A stretch of DNA of 64,000 nucleotides from Methylotuvimicrobium buryatense 5G. Its GTDB lineage: Bacteria; Pseudomonadota; Gammaproteobacteria; Methylococcales; Methylomonadaceae. Position 1 is the stretch's first letter. Each line of letters begins with the position of its first letter. Below are positions 55,291 through 64,000 of this stretch, in pieces. Position numbers and translations under genes: made by a program. The stretch covers positions 3,030,678 to 3,094,677 of the forward strand of contig NZ_KB455575.1 of the NCBI RefSeq assembly GCF_000341735.1, in the 5' to 3' direction. The notes beneath the pieces were generated by a model. It ran no database searches and was not told the DNA's origin. It worked only from the letters and a program-made list of their open reading frames with translations.

Positions 55291-55767
55291 TCAACCCTCC
55301 TTCAATTGGGCAATCACAGCATCTGAAATTCGATACCCCATCTGTCTGAGTTCGGCGATTAAAGCCTCGGCATCGGGAATCAAGGTTTTTCGTTGTGCGG
55401 CAAACAATAATGCTGCCGTGCCGACTATCAGTAATTGCTTGCGCAAAGCTTGTTTTCGCGCCAATGCATCATCCAAGATCAACAATGCGTTACCGTTTGT
55501 TTGCAAGGCATACTCAATGCTGGATTGCTCGCCCAATCCCAAACTTCTCGATAAAGGGTGTTTAAAGTCCGGATTGTCCACACATTGCAACCACTCCGAA
55601 GTCAAAGCCTGTTCGATCAAGAGGGTATCGGCGGATTGCCCCCGTAAACATTCATCGGCAACGGCTTGAGTCATCAATACCTTGCCAAAAAGTGCGGGCA
55701 GCAATTGAAGCTGATTTATTTTAGCCAGCGCTATGAGCGGTCCGGCATCGGCTATGACGATAGCCAT
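55291..55767 (-). CDS. PIN-domain toxin, DUF3368 family
   Basis: 158 residues. PIN acidic residues are seen in VIADAGPLIALAKI (Asp7), the Glu in DECLRG, and the Asp pair in ILDDALARKQAL. DUF3368 proteins are VapC-like ribonucleases partnered with UPF0175 antitoxins, as here: the gene overlaps the end of the upstream antitoxin by 16 nt. Length normal and catalytic residues intact, so likely active against RNA when unpaired. Confidence 0.85.
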   Translation of the reverse strand: MAIVIADAGPLIALAKINQLQLLPALFGKVLMTQAVADECLRGQSADTLLIEQALTSEWLQCVDNPDFKHPLSRSLGLGEQSSIEYALQTNGNALLILDDALARKQALRKQLLIVGTAALLFAAQRKTLIPDAEALIAELRQMGYRISDAVIAQLKEG

Positions 55768-56090
55768 GAATCCAATGTTTCCAGTTCCTTGGCGGTTTGT
55801 TTGTCGGCCACGACAACATCGATATCCAACTGGGTCAAATGGTCGATAAATTCGGATAGGCTCAAACCGCTGATTTGCGCGGCTGCTCCCAATGACAACA
55901 CTCGGTCTTTAAATAAACTGGCTGCCAAAGCGGGCTTGAGTTGATCATTCAACTCCCCTAGAGAGCTTTTTAAATTTAACAGCAGAGCATTCGGTTTATT
56001 GCCTTTTAAGATCAATACCGGTTCTTTTTCGGCATGTCTTAGGGCCTCCGAAGGATTGCGTTTTAAATTCCTGACATTGGTTGCGTACAT
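55752..56090 (-). CDS. UPF0175-family antitoxin with N-terminal YefM-like part
   Basis: 112 residues. The N-terminal stretch VRNLKRNPSEALRHAEKEPVLIL resembles Phd/YefM-type DNA-binding antitoxins. The C-terminal part LGAAAQISGLSLSEFIDHLTQLDI is the UPF0175 motif. It precedes and overlaps the PIN toxin gene, consistent with coupled expression and autorepression. Confidence 0.82.
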   Translation of the reverse strand: MYATNVRNLKRNPSEALRHAEKEPVLILKGNKPNALLLNLKSSLGELNDQLKPALAASLFKDRVLSLGAAAQISGLSLSEFIDHLTQLDIDVVVADKQTAKELETLDSWLSS

Positions 56091-56210
56091 GGTCGACCCG
56101 CTCGGCTAAAAAACTAGAGTGTAGTCCACGCCAGGGGCGAACACAATCGCTTTTTTACGGGATGACTGTGGCAGATGGAGTAGTGTCGGCATAATCTCGG
56201 ACGTAAGGAT

Positions 56211-57089
56211 TTACCTGAGATTCAATACCACCTTCCCGGCACCGGACAAATCGTAACCGCCCAGCTCTTCGGCTTTTTCGATGAAGGCGGGAGAACGGGT
56301 CAGTTCCAGTAGATTCTGGATCGGCGGCTCAAAATAGTCGAAGCGGCGCATCACCAGATCGAATCGTTCTTTCGTCAGCGGAATGAAATCGAGGCGTAGT
56401 TGCCGGGCGACCGACTCGACTGCGATGCCGACATCGGCCTTGCCGTTCGAGATCGTCAGGCCGACGTCGATTTCGGTACGCGCAGGTTTATCAGCAATCT
56501 TGATAAGCGACTTGTCGACTCCAGCCTTTTCGAACAAATGATCGAGCAAAATCCGGCTGCCGGCACCGCTTTGCCGGTCGATCAACAGCGCTTTTTTTTC
56601 GGCGATGTCTTCGAGCGAATGCAACTCTAGCGGATTGCCCGGCGCGACGATCAACCCCTGTTGCCGCCAGGCCCATTCGATCGCTACGACGCCGTGATCC
56701 GGAAGTGCATTCTTGATAGCCGGCGTGTTGAATTCGCCGCTGGCGGTGTCGAGCACATGCATGCCGCAGATCAACGCCTCGCCGGACGCGAAGCGGCTTA
56801 AGCCTTCCATGCTGCCGGTCGTTTGCATTGCTATCGGCCGACCGCTTTCCCTGAGCGCCCATTCCAGTAGCGGGTCGTGACTGCCTACGACGATCTCGGG
56901 AGCGCTTCTCAGCAATGCGTCTTGCGAAACTGATTCGCTGTTTTGCATCAGCCACATGTCGATCAGATAACGCGGAAAAAGCCATTTTCCGGTCACGCGC
57001 GTGCACGGAATCTGCTTTTGGTTGATCAGATCGTAAATTTTGCGCTCCTTGACGCGCAAATAATCGGCGACCTCGTGCACGGTCATCAT
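56211..57089 (-). CDS. HTH/periplasmic-binding-like one-component regulator of formate dehydrogenase
   Basis: 292 residues from the ATG at 57089 (a TTG at 57098 would add three). An N-terminal excisionase-type helix-turn-helix (MTVHEVADYLRVKERKIYDLI, the DNA-binding domain) is fused to a type 2 periplasmic-binding-like domain (EIVVGSHDPLLEWALRE to NADVGIA-like segments, about 70-270). This fold resembles regulators that sense molybdate, tungstate or small acids. It is divergent from fdsG across 305 bp holding an inverted repeat, so it is the likely regulator of that operon. Confidence 0.75.
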   Translation of the reverse strand: MMTVHEVADYLRVKERKIYDLINQKQIPCTRVTGKWLFPRYLIDMWLMQNSESVSQDALLRSAPEIVVGSHDPLLEWALRESGRPIAMQTTGSMEGLSRFASGEALICGMHVLDTASGEFNTPAIKNALPDHGVVAIEWAWRQQGLIVAPGNPLELHSLEDIAEKKALLIDRQSGAGSRILLDHLFEKAGVDKSLIKIADKPARTEIDVGLTISNGKADVGIAVESVARQLRLDFIPLTKERFDLVMRRFDYFEPPIQNLLELTRSPAFIEKAEELGGYDLSGAGKVVLNLR

Positions 57090-57098
57090 CTCGGACAA

Positions 57099-57403
57099 AG
57101 GGAGAGCCTCGCTGGAAAACTAAAGGGTTCAACAATATAGCGAGCTTAACGGCGTTCCGCAATGAAGGTCTAAGCGGATGAGGTTGGACCGGGATGTATC
57201 AGAAAATCTGATTTAACGTCAAAAAAATGTGATTTTTACGTTAAAGATTTTAGGCCTATAATTAATAAGCAAACAATTTATGCATAAATATGTTTATTTA
57301 TGTGTTTTTTGATATTTAAAAATTACGTGATATTCTCTCAGAACGATCAAACCTATATTCGATATAGCCGTCTAGCGGCTTTCGAACCGGAAAGCGAGGC
57401 ACC
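57099..57403. other. Divergent control region between regulator and fds operon
   Basis: AT-rich DNA with an inverted repeat at 57212-57245 and AT tracts at 57255-57320. The fdsG ATG at 57404 is preceded by AAAGCGAGG. Both promoters must lie here. Confidence 0.7.
57212..57245. promoter_or_regulatory. Candidate operator: TTTAACGT-N18-ACGTTAAA
   Basis: Perfect 8-bp inverted arms TTTAACGT (57212-57219) and ACGTTAAA (57238-57245) surround an A/T-rich centre (CAAAAAAATGTGATTTTT). The position between divergent regulator and fdsG suits a binding site for the regulator at 56211-57089. Confidence 0.5.
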
Positions 57404-57880
57404 ATGACCGAAACCGTTTCCACGCAAAGCACCGTTAAGGAAATCACCCGCGCACTGAAGCATAAGCCGGGCGCGCTGCTGCCGATTTTGCACGATATTC
57501 AGCACGCATTGGGCTATATCCCCGCGGACAGTATTCCCGTCATCGCTTCTGAATTGCAGCTATCCCGCGCCGAAGTGCACGGCGTAATCAGTTTTTATCA
57601 TTACTTCCGTGAAACACCGCCGGGTAAACAGACGATTCATTTGTGTCGAGCCGAATCCTGTCAGGCGATGGGTTCTAAGAAACTCGAAGAACATGTCAAG
57701 GCCAAACTAAGCATCGACTATCATGAAACGACACCGGACGGTAAATTTTCGCTAGAACCCGTGTATTGTCTAGGGATGTGCTCCTGCTCTCCGTCTATGC
57801 AGATCGGCAACGATGTTTACGGGCGCGTATCCAATGAATCATTCGACAGCGTGATCGACGAGAGGGAGGCTTTGTCATGA
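57404..57880 (+). CDS. fdsG: NAD-dependent formate dehydrogenase gamma subunit (FdsG)
   Basis: 158 residues, NuoE-like. The 2Fe-2S ligands are the Cys pair in [11 protein letters not shown] and the pair in YCLGMCSC. It transfers electrons between FdsB and FdsA in the soluble molybdenum or tungsten formate dehydrogenase. The stop overlaps fdsB by 4 nt (ATGA). Confidence 0.95.
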   Translation: MTETVSTQSTVKEITRALKHKPGALLPILHDIQHALGYIPADSIPVIASELQLSRAEVHGVISFYHYFRETPPGKQTIHLCRAESCQAMGSKKLEEHVKAKLSIDYHETTPDGKFSLEPVYCLGMCSCSPSMQIGNDVYGRVSNESFDSVIDEREALS

Positions 57881-59430
57881 CTGTGACCGTTTATGTACCG
57901 AACGACTCCGGCGCGTTGGCATTAGGCGCAGGCCGAATTGCCGCGGCGATCGATAAGGAAGCGCAGAAACGCGGGTTGGACATCAAGCTGGTCCGCAATG
58001 GATCTCGAGGCATGTTTTGGCTGGAACCCTTGGTCGAGGTCGAGACCTCCGAAGGCCGCATCGGCTATGGGCCGGTGCAATCAAAAGACATTTCCGGCCT
58101 GTTCGATGCCGATTTCTTGAACGGCGGCACGCATGCGCTCGAAGTCGGCCCGATCGACGAAATCCCTTATTTCAAGAATCAACAACGGCTGACCTTCGCG
58201 CGTATCGGTCTCACCGATCCGATCAGTCTCGACGATTATCTGGCCTATGACGGCTATCGCGGCCTGAAAAACGCCCTGGCGATGAGCGGCGCCGACATCG
58301 TCCGGCATGTGACCGATTCGGGATTGCGCGGCCGGGGCGGCGCGGCGTTTCCGACCGGTATCAAATGGAACACCGTACTCAATACGCCGAGCGAGCAAAA
58401 ATACATCATCTGCAATGCCGATGAAGGCGACTCGGGCACGTTCTCCGACCGCATGGTCATGGAAGGCGACCCGTTCGTATTGATCGAAGGCATGACGATC
58501 GCAGGGCTAGCGGTCGGCGCGACACAGGGTTATATCTACTTGCGCGTCGAGTATCCGCATGCGCATCGGGCGTTGAATACGGCAATTGCGAAAGCCTATG
58601 CGGCCGGCTATCTCGGCGACAACATTCAAGGCAGCGGTAAAAAATTCGATCTCGAAGTGCGTTTGGGCGCCGGCGCCTATATTTGCGGCGAGGAGACTTC
58701 GCTGATGGAGAGTCTCGAAGGCAAGCGAGGCCTGGTCCGCTTCAAGCCGCCGTTGCCGGCGATCAGCGGCTTGTTCGGCAAGCCGACCATCGTCAACAAC
58801 GTGATTTCGCTGGCCTCGGTGCCGATCATTCTCGACAAGGGCGGCGAGTATTACCGCGATTTCGGCATGGGCCGTTCGCGCGGCACGCTGCCGATTCAAT
58901 TGGCCGGCAACATCAAATATCCGGGCCTCGTCGAACTGGCATTCGGTTTGACCCTGCGCGAGCTGCTCTACGAGTACGGCCGCGGCTCGGCATCGGGTCG
59001 GCCGATCAAGGCGGTGCAGGTCGGGGGCCCGCTGGGCGCGTACCTGCCCGAATCGCAATTCGATACGCCGCTCGATTACGAAGCCTTTGCGGCGATTTGG
59101 GCCGTCGTCGGTCATGGCGGCATCGTCGTCTTCGACGACACCGTCGACATGGCCGAAATGGCGCGCTACAGCATGGAGTTCTGCGCGATCGAATCCTGCG
59201 GCAAATGCACGCCGTGCCGGATCGGATCGACGCGCGGCGAAGAGGTCATCAAAGACATCATCGCCGGCCGCGATCTCCATAAAAACATTCCGCTGCTGCG
59301 CGACTTATGCGACACCTTGTTGAACGGTTCGTTATGCGCGCTCGGCGGCATGACGCCCTACCCCGTACTGAGCGCATTGAATCACTTTCCCGAAGACTTC
59401 GGGATAACAGAACAAGCCAGCGCAGCTTGA
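57877..59430 (+). CDS. fdsB: NAD-dependent formate dehydrogenase beta subunit (FdsB)
   Basis: 517 residues, NuoF-like with an N-terminal thioredoxin-like part (about 1-110). The FMN/NADH loop [16 protein letters not shown] and the 4Fe-4S site [16 protein letters not shown] (about 435-450) are intact. It carries FMN and reduces NAD+ with electrons from formate. fdsA starts 20 nt downstream. Confidence 0.96.
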   Translation: MTVTVYVPNDSGALALGAGRIAAAIDKEAQKRGLDIKLVRNGSRGMFWLEPLVEVETSEGRIGYGPVQSKDISGLFDADFLNGGTHALEVGPIDEIPYFKNQQRLTFARIGLTDPISLDDYLAYDGYRGLKNALAMSGADIVRHVTDSGLRGRGGAAFPTGIKWNTVLNTPSEQKYIICNADEGDSGTFSDRMVMEGDPFVLIEGMTIAGLAVGATQGYIYLRVEYPHAHRALNTAIAKAYAAGYLGDNIQGSGKKFDLEVRLGAGAYICGEETSLMESLEGKRGLVRFKPPLPAISGLFGKPTIVNNVISLASVPIILDKGGEYYRDFGMGRSRGTLPIQLAGNIKYPGLVELAFGLTLRELLYEYGRGSASGRPIKAVQVGGPLGAYLPESQFDTPLDYEAFAAIWAVVGHGGIVVFDDTVDMAEMARYSMEFCAIESCGKCTPCRIGSTRGEEVIKDIIAGRDLHKNIPLLRDLCDTLLNGSLCALGGMTPYPVLSALNHFPEDFGITEQASAA

Positions 59431-59449
59431 CCCCACCGGAGGTACTAAC

Positions 59450-62305
59450 ATGTCCCTGAATAAAGAAAAAGACTTTGGAACCCCCGCCAGGGAGGCAGAC
59501 ACACTGGTCACACTGGAAATCGACGGATTTCAGGTGACCGCGCCGGCCGGCACTTCGGTGATGCGCGCTGCGGCCGGCATCGGCATCGACATTCCGAAAT
59601 TGTGCGCGACCGACAGCATCGAACCGTTCGGCTCGTGCCGCTTGTGTGTCGTGCAAATCGAGGGCGCGCGCGGCATGCCGGCATCCTGCACGACGCCGGT
59701 CGCCGAAGGCATGAAGATCGTCACTCAGAACAAGCGCCTGGCCCATGTACGCCGCGGCATCATGGAGCTCTATATTTCCGACCATCCGCTTGATTGCTTG
59801 ACCTGTTCCGCGAACGGCGACTGCGAACTGCAGGACATGGCCGGCGCGGTGGGCCTCCGCGAAATACGCTACAACCCGCAAGGCAAAAATCATTTGCAAG
59901 CGATCAAGGACGAGAGCAATCCGTATTTCAGTTTCGATCCGTCCAAATGTATCGTTTGTTCGCGTTGCGTCAGAGCCTGTGAAGAAACGCAAGGCACCTT
60001 CGCCTTGACGATCGACGGACGCGGTTTCGATTCCAAAGTTTCGCCCGGTCAAAACGAGGCGTTCATGGACTCCGAATGTGTTTCCTGCGGCGCTTGCGTG
60101 CAAGCCTGCCCGACCGCGGCCCTGATGGAAAAATCGGTGATCGAACATGGCACGCCCGAGCATGCCACCGTGACGACCTGCGCGTATTGCGGCGTCGGCT
60201 GTTCGTTCCGCGCCGAAATGAAAGGCGATCAATTGATTCGCATGGTGCCGCACAAGGACGGCAAGGCCAATCACGGTCATTCCTGCGTTAAAGGCCGTTT
60301 CGCGTTCGGCTACGCAACGCACAAGGATCGCATCACGACGCCGATGATTCGCAAAAGCATCACGGACCCGTGGCAGGAAGTCGGCTGGGAAGAGGCGATC
60401 AATTATGCCGCTTCCGAGTTGAAACGGATACAAGCCCAATACGGCAAGGATTCGATCGGCGGCATCACGTCGTCGCGCTGCACGAACGAAGAGACTTATC
60501 TGGTGCAAAAACTGGTTCGCGCCGGCTTCGGCAACAACAATGTCGACACTTGCGCGCGCGTCTGTCATTCGCCGACCGGTTACGGTCTGAAGCAGACCTT
60601 CGGCGAATCGTCCGGCACGCAGAACTTCGACTCGGTCATGAAGTCCGACGTGATCATGGTCATCGGCGCGAATCCGACCGACGGCCATCCGGTGTTCGGC
60701 TCGTTAATGAAAAAGCGTCTGCGTCAAGGCGCCAAACTGATCGTCGTCGACCCGCGCGAAATCGATCTGGTCAAAAACTCGCCGCATGTCAAAGCCGATT
60801 ATCATTTGAAACTGCGCCCGGGCACCAACGTCGCGCTGATCAATGCGCTCGGCCATGTCGTCGTGACCGAAAACCTGCTCGACGAAGTCTTCATTGAAGA
60901 GCGCTGCGACACGGCGGCATTCGCCAAATGGAAAATCTTCATCGCCGATCCTCGTCATGCACCCGAGCAAGCCGAAGCGGTCACCGGCGTTCCGGCCGCC
61001 GATGTCCGCGCCGCGGCGCGTCTTTATGCCACCGCCGGTAATGGCGCGATTTACTACGGCTTGGGTGTTACCGAGCACAGCCAAGGTTCGACGACCGTGA
61101 TCGGCATCGCGAATCTGGCGATGGCGACCGGTAATCTCGGACGCGAAGGCGTCGGCGTCAATCCGTTGCGAGGTCAAAACAATGTGCAAGGTTCGTGCGA
61201 CATGGGCTCGTTCCCGCACGAATTTCCGGGCTACCGTCATGTCTCCGACGACGACACGCGCCGTCTGTTCGAGAATGACTGGAACGTGATTCTCGAATCC
61301 GAGCCGGGCCTGCGCATTCCGAACATGTTCGATGCCGCATCCGACGGCACTTTCATGGGGCTCTACGTCGAAGGCGAGGATATTGCGCAATCGGACCCCG
61401 ACATCCAACACGTCCATCACGCTTTGAGATCGATGGAATGCGTGATCGTACAGGATCTATTCCTGAACGAAACGGCCAAGTTCGCGCATGTTTTCCTGCC
61501 CGGGTCGTCGTTCCTCGAGAAAAACGGCACGTTCACGAACGCCGAACGACGTATCTCGCCGGTGCGCAAGGTCATGAAGCCATTGGCCGGTTACGAAGAC
61601 TGGCAGGTCACGCAGTTGCTCGCGAATGCTATGGGCTATCCGATGAATTACAGCCATCCGTCCCAAATCATGGACGAGATCGCTAGGCTGACGCCGACAT
61701 TCGCCGGCGTCAGCTACGAAAAAATCGATCGCCTCGGCAGCATCCAATGGCCGTGCAACGAAGAAAATCCTGCGGGTACTCCTACGATGCATGCCCATGA
61801 GTTCATGCGTCCGAACGGCAAGGGCCTGTTCATGCTGACCGAATATGTCGCGACCGAAGAACGCACGACGCGGATGTTCCCGCTGATTTTGACGACCGGC
61901 CGCATCCTGTCTCAATACAATGTCGGCGCGCAAACACGCCGAACCGAAAATGTCGCGTGGCATGCCGAGGACAGGCTGGAAATTCATCCGCACGATGCGG
62001 AGGATCGCGGCATCATCGACGGCGATTGGGTGGGCATCAAGAGCCGTTCCGGAGAAACGGTATTACGCGCATTGATCAGCGAACGCGTACAGCCGGGCGT
62101 CGTCTATACGACTTTCCATTTCCCGGAATCGGGCGCGAACGTGATCACGACCGACAATTCCGACTGGGCGACCAATTGTCCGGAATACAAAGTCACCCCG
62201 GTGCAAGTATCGAAAGTCACGCAGCCTTCCGAATGGCAAAAACAGTACAGCGACTTTTCGAAGCAGCAATTGGAATTGTTGGAGCAAGGCACGCATCATG
62301 CTTGA
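59450..62305 (+). CDS. fdsA: Formate dehydrogenase alpha (catalytic) subunit (FdsA)
   Basis: 951 residues. N terminus with a 2Fe-2S domain (FGSCRLC and the flanking Cys residues), a His-Cys 4Fe-4S site (HPLDCLTCSANGDC), two ferredoxin-type clusters (CIVCSRCVRAC, CVSCGACVQACP), a further CAYCGVGC cluster, then the bis-MGD domain. The metal ligand is Cys, not selenocysteine (CARVCHSPTGYG). It oxidises formate to CO2 in the cytoplasm. The Mo or W preference cannot be read from sequence. Confidence 0.97.
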   Translation: MSLNKEKDFGTPAREADTLVTLEIDGFQVTAPAGTSVMRAAAGIGIDIPKLCATDSIEPFGSCRLCVVQIEGARGMPASCTTPVAEGMKIVTQNKRLAHVRRGIMELYISDHPLDCLTCSANGDCELQDMAGAVGLREIRYNPQGKNHLQAIKDESNPYFSFDPSKCIVCSRCVRACEETQGTFALTIDGRGFDSKVSPGQNEAFMDSECVSCGACVQACPTAALMEKSVIEHGTPEHATVTTCAYCGVGCSFRAEMKGDQLIRMVPHKDGKANHGHSCVKGRFAFGYATHKDRITTPMIRKSITDPWQEVGWEEAINYAASELKRIQAQYGKDSIGGITSSRCTNEETYLVQKLVRAGFGNNNVDTCARVCHSPTGYGLKQTFGESSGTQNFDSVMKSDVIMVIGANPTDGHPVFGSLMKKRLRQGAKLIVVDPREIDLVKNSPHVKADYHLKLRPGTNVALINALGHVVVTENLLDEVFIEERCDTAAFAKWKIFIADPRHAPEQAEAVTGVPAADVRAAARLYATAGNGAIYYGLGVTEHSQGSTTVIGIANLAMATGNLGREGVGVNPLRGQNNVQGSCDMGSFPHEFPGYRHVSDDDTRRLFENDWNVILESEPGLRIPNMFDAASDGTFMGLYVEGEDIAQSDPDIQHVHHALRSMECVIVQDLFLNETAKFAHVFLPGSSFLEKNGTFTNAERRISPVRKVMKPLAGYEDWQVTQLLANAMGYPMNYSHPSQIMDEIARLTPTFAGVSYEKIDRLGSIQWPCNEENPAGTPTMHAHEFMRPNGKGLFMLTEYVATEERTTRMFPLILTTGRILSQYNVGAQTRRTENVAWHAEDRLEIHPHDAEDRGIIDGDWVGIKSRSGETVLRALISERVQPGVVYTTFHFPESGANVITTDNSDWATNCPEYKVTPVQVSKVTQPSEWQKQYSDFSKQQLELLEQGTHHA

Positions 62306-63155
62306 TCTTGCGGCACCCGAATCATCTGCGTGGGAACTGGGCTGGCCGAGTTATCGGCAATGCCCGGTAGAGCGCTGGCAGGGCGGACGGCATAGCGTGC
62401 AACAGGATTACATCGCCGAGGAAGTGCCGGTGTCGCTGGTCTATAACGGCGTGCCGCATGTCGTGATGCTGGCGACGCCGACTAATTTGGAAGAGTTCGC
62501 GCTCGGCTTCAGCATCACCGAAGATATTGTCCGTCATCCGGCCGAGATTCTGAGCACGCGGGTTTACAACCGCAAGGACGGCATCGAAGTACGTCTTAAA
62601 ATCCCCGAACAGCGCAGGCAAGGTATGGCCGATAAAGGCCACAACTTGACCGGGCGGACCGGTTGCGGCTTGTGCGGGGCTAGCACCTTGCAACAAGCCG
62701 TCCGTCATCCCGAACCGGTATCGGGCGGTGCTTCGGTAACGTCTGCCGAATTGTTATCGGCATTGGACGAGTTGACGCAGCATCAGCAACTCAACCGATT
62801 GACCGGCGCCGTGCATGCGGCCGCATGGGTCTTGCCTGGCCGGGGCATTCAAACCATACGCGAGGATGTCGGGCGCCACAATGCCTTGGATAAACTGATC
62901 GGGGCATTATTGAGGACAGGACGAAATCCGGCCGACGGTTTTGTGATCGTCACGAGCCGGGCCAGTTACGAAATGGTCCAAAAAACCGCCGTGGCCGGCA
63001 TTGGCTTGTTGGCCGCGATTTCCGCGCCGACAGGACTTGCGATACGGTTGGCCGAGGAGACCGGCCTGACGCTGGTCGGCTTCGCCCGAGAAGACCGGCA
63101 TGTCGTCTACAGCCATTCGCATCGGCTGATCCACCGAGAAGCCGATTTGGTTTGA
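62298..63155 (+). CDS. fdhD: Formate dehydrogenase accessory sulfurtransferase FdhD (FdsC)
   Basis: 285 residues. The sulfurtransferase loop is GRTGCGLCGAS (two Cys), and the C-terminal domain holds DVGRHNALDKLIG and VTSRASYEMVQKTA. FdhD moves sulfur from IscS to the molybdenum cofactor, which is needed for FdsA activity. It overlaps fdsA by 8 nt. Confidence 0.95.
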   Translation: MLDLAAPESSAWELGWPSYRQCPVERWQGGRHSVQQDYIAEEVPVSLVYNGVPHVVMLATPTNLEEFALGFSITEDIVRHPAEILSTRVYNRKDGIEVRLKIPEQRRQGMADKGHNLTGRTGCGLCGASTLQQAVRHPEPVSGGASVTSAELLSALDELTQHQQLNRLTGAVHAAAWVLPGRGIQTIREDVGRHNALDKLIGALLRTGRNPADGFVIVTSRASYEMVQKTAVAGIGLLAAISAPTGLAIRLAEETGLTLVGFAREDRHVVYSHSHRLIHREADLV

Positions 63156-63213
63156 AATTAGCCCTGTAATGGTTTCACGAAAAGCACGAAAGAATCGGAC
63201 GTAGGAAAGGAGT

Positions 63214-63255
63214 GCAAAAGCTTCAGCTTTTGCCTAAAAAAGCTAAAGCTTTTTT
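63214..63255 (+). terminator. Two tandem hairpins between fdhD and fdsD
   Basis: First hairpin GCAAAAGCT-TC-AGCTTTTGC; second AAAAAAGCT-AA-AGCTTTTTT with its 3' arm ending in a T-run. Only the second has the sequence of an intrinsic terminator. The position before fdsD suggests partial termination that would lower the dose of FdsD. Confidence 0.55.
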
Positions 63256-63342
63256 ACTCCACCATGGTTGAAACGGGTAGCCAATAAATCCTATGAATCA
63301 TATCCTTTAAGAAAATTTTGTCGCGTACAAAGGCAGACAATC

Positions 63343-63555
63343 ATGCAGATAGAAAAACTCATCAAAATGGCCAATGCAATCGGCGAATTCTTCAATGCGG
63401 ACCCTGATAAGGAGGCCGCCGTCGAGAGCATAAAAAATCATCTACTACGCGCCTGGGAACCCCGGATGCGCCGCGAAATCATCGATTATTGCCGAAAAGA
63501 CGGAAACGGCCTGGCCGAGCCGGTCAAGCAGGCCGTTCTGAAATTAGAAGTCTAA
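63343..63555 (+). CDS. fdsD: Formate dehydrogenase delta subunit (FdsD)
   Basis: 70 residues from the ATG at 63343. The pattern IKMANAIGEFFNADPDKEAAVESIKNHLLRAWEPRMRREI is the FdsD family, a small protein needed for full activity and cofactor insertion. The distance from fdhD is unusually large (187 bp with hairpins) for this operon. Confidence 0.92.
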   Translation: MQIEKLIKMANAIGEFFNADPDKEAAVESIKNHLLRAWEPRMRREIIDYCRKDGNGLAEPVKQAVLKLEV

Positions 63556-63559
63556 CTCT

Positions 63560-63620
63560 AAGGATTTCGTGATAAATAATGCCCAGGAACTATGAGCGTT
63601 GTTCAGGGTTCGGCACGGCG
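63560..63620. repeat. Partial family A element, opposite orientation
   Basis: Begins AAGGATTTCGTGATAAATAAT, the inverse of the A1/A2 right end, and continues with CAGGAACTATGAGC and CAGGGTTCGGCAC as in those elements, then breaks off. Only one end is present; the rest may have been lost. Confidence 0.65.
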
Positions 63621-63715
63621 GAACAGTTCTCTATAACTTTACATGATAAATCAATGAAATATAACTAATCCTGGACAAACCTACATTTTTCAGATATAAA
63701 GCATCCTGACATTCT

Positions 63716-64000
63716 ATGTTTGGGATACCCGCTTTGAACCTTCAAGAGATCATCGTACAACCAGTTCAGTCGGAAGAGCAGGAACGTTTTCAGTCATTAA
63801 TGAAGGCACACCACTATCTGGGTGCTTTACCAAAGATCGGACATACCTTGTGGTATGTCGCCAGCTATCATAATCAATGGCTGGCACTCATCAGCTTTTC
63901 CGCCGCCGCCTGGAAATGTGCAGCGCGTGATCAGTGGATCGGTTGGAGCTATCGGGTTCAATATGATCGCCTTCACCTGATTGCTAACAATAGTCGCTTT
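63716..64000 (+). CDS. DUF4338 (DruA-like) protein, cut by window end
   Basis: 95 residues from the ATG at 63716 to the last base, in frame. The sequence includes HHYLGALPKIGHTLWYVASY, AAWKCAARDQWIGWSYR and LHLIANNSRF, which match DUF4338 proteins. Some of these belong to insertion sequences as accessory or transposase-like proteins, and some are the DruA subunit of Druantia defence. The remaining two thirds lie outside, so the context is not visible. Confidence 0.75.
   Translation, partial: MFGIPALNLQEIIVQPVQSEEQERFQSLMKAHHYLGALPKIGHTLWYVASYHNQWLALISFSAAAWKCAARDQWIGWSYRVQYDRLHLIANNSRF

Noticed and set aside
59258..60688. 476-residue frame on the minus strand
   Set aside because: Antisense shadow of fdsB/fdsA caused by GC-biased codon positions; it has no domain signature and overlaps well-supported genes.
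7880..63620. Dispersed palindromes as a CRISPR array
   Set aside because: Copies are kilobases apart, of variable length and without regular spacers, and no cas gene was seen.

Overview
The window looks like chromosomal DNA of a gammaproteobacterial methylotroph or methanotroph, probably of the Methylomicrobium/Methylotuvimicrobium type. This is an inference from four things: a complete NAD-dependent formate dehydrogenase operon (fdsGBA-fdhD-fdsD), an alginate-export-type porin beside a sulfate ABC transporter, an aryl-polyene-type ketosynthase set, and a VPxP-type PEP-CTERM remnant. No rRNA, tRNA or CRISPR array was recognised. Most genes are in short operons separated by repeat-filled spacers.

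Layout. 1-1.5 kb: a truncated unknown gene, then a RES/Xre-ParS toxin-antitoxin pair. 1.6-12.9 kb: a divergent biosynthetic locus. Its left arm (minus strand) reads halogenase-like flavoenzyme, ketosynthase, dehydratase, ketoreductase, ketosynthase, PfkB kinase; the middle four match the apeO-P-Q-R order of aryl polyene clusters. Its right arm (plus strand) reads carrier protein, condensation-domain-like protein, stand-alone adenylation enzyme, acyl-CoA dehydrogenase. Carrier + adenylation enzyme + flavin dehydrogenase is the classic set that converts carrier-bound proline to pyrrole-2-carboxyl thioester (PltL/F/E, PigG/I/A). I infer a possibly halogenated, pyrrole-capped polyene. This is the best candidate for an undescribed system here.

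13.5-22.8 kb: sulfur acquisition (YezD-like protein, porin, sulfate-binding protein, CysT, CysW, CysA, a CysB-like LysR regulator), with an EAL-like/serine-hydrolase pair in between. 23-29.3 kb: an orphan polytopic membrane protein, then an NfeD/SPFH membrane-quality-control group. 29.8-42.9 kb: scattered single genes (secreted proteins, M14 peptidase with an alpha/beta hydrolase, PhoU-like protein, phosphatidyltransferase, TVP38 protein, pyrophosphatase, choice-of-anchor I protein). 43.4-51.1 kb: a GspE/PilB-type ATPase and a three-gene type I secretion operon whose ABC protein has degenerate nucleotide-binding motifs. 51-56 kb: a predicted anchored protein, a saccharopine-dehydrogenase-like enzyme and a UPF0175/PIN toxin-antitoxin pair. 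56.2-63.6 kb: a one-component regulator divergent from the formate dehydrogenase operon, which catalyses the last NADH-yielding step of C1 oxidation. The window ends inside a DUF4338 gene.

The most distinctive large-scale feature is the density of short palindromic MITE-like elements. There are at least five interrelated families with inverted ends, several flanked by TA, plus three other dispersed repeat types. They fill nearly every spacer, one is inserted into another, and two sit directly upstream of biosynthetic genes.
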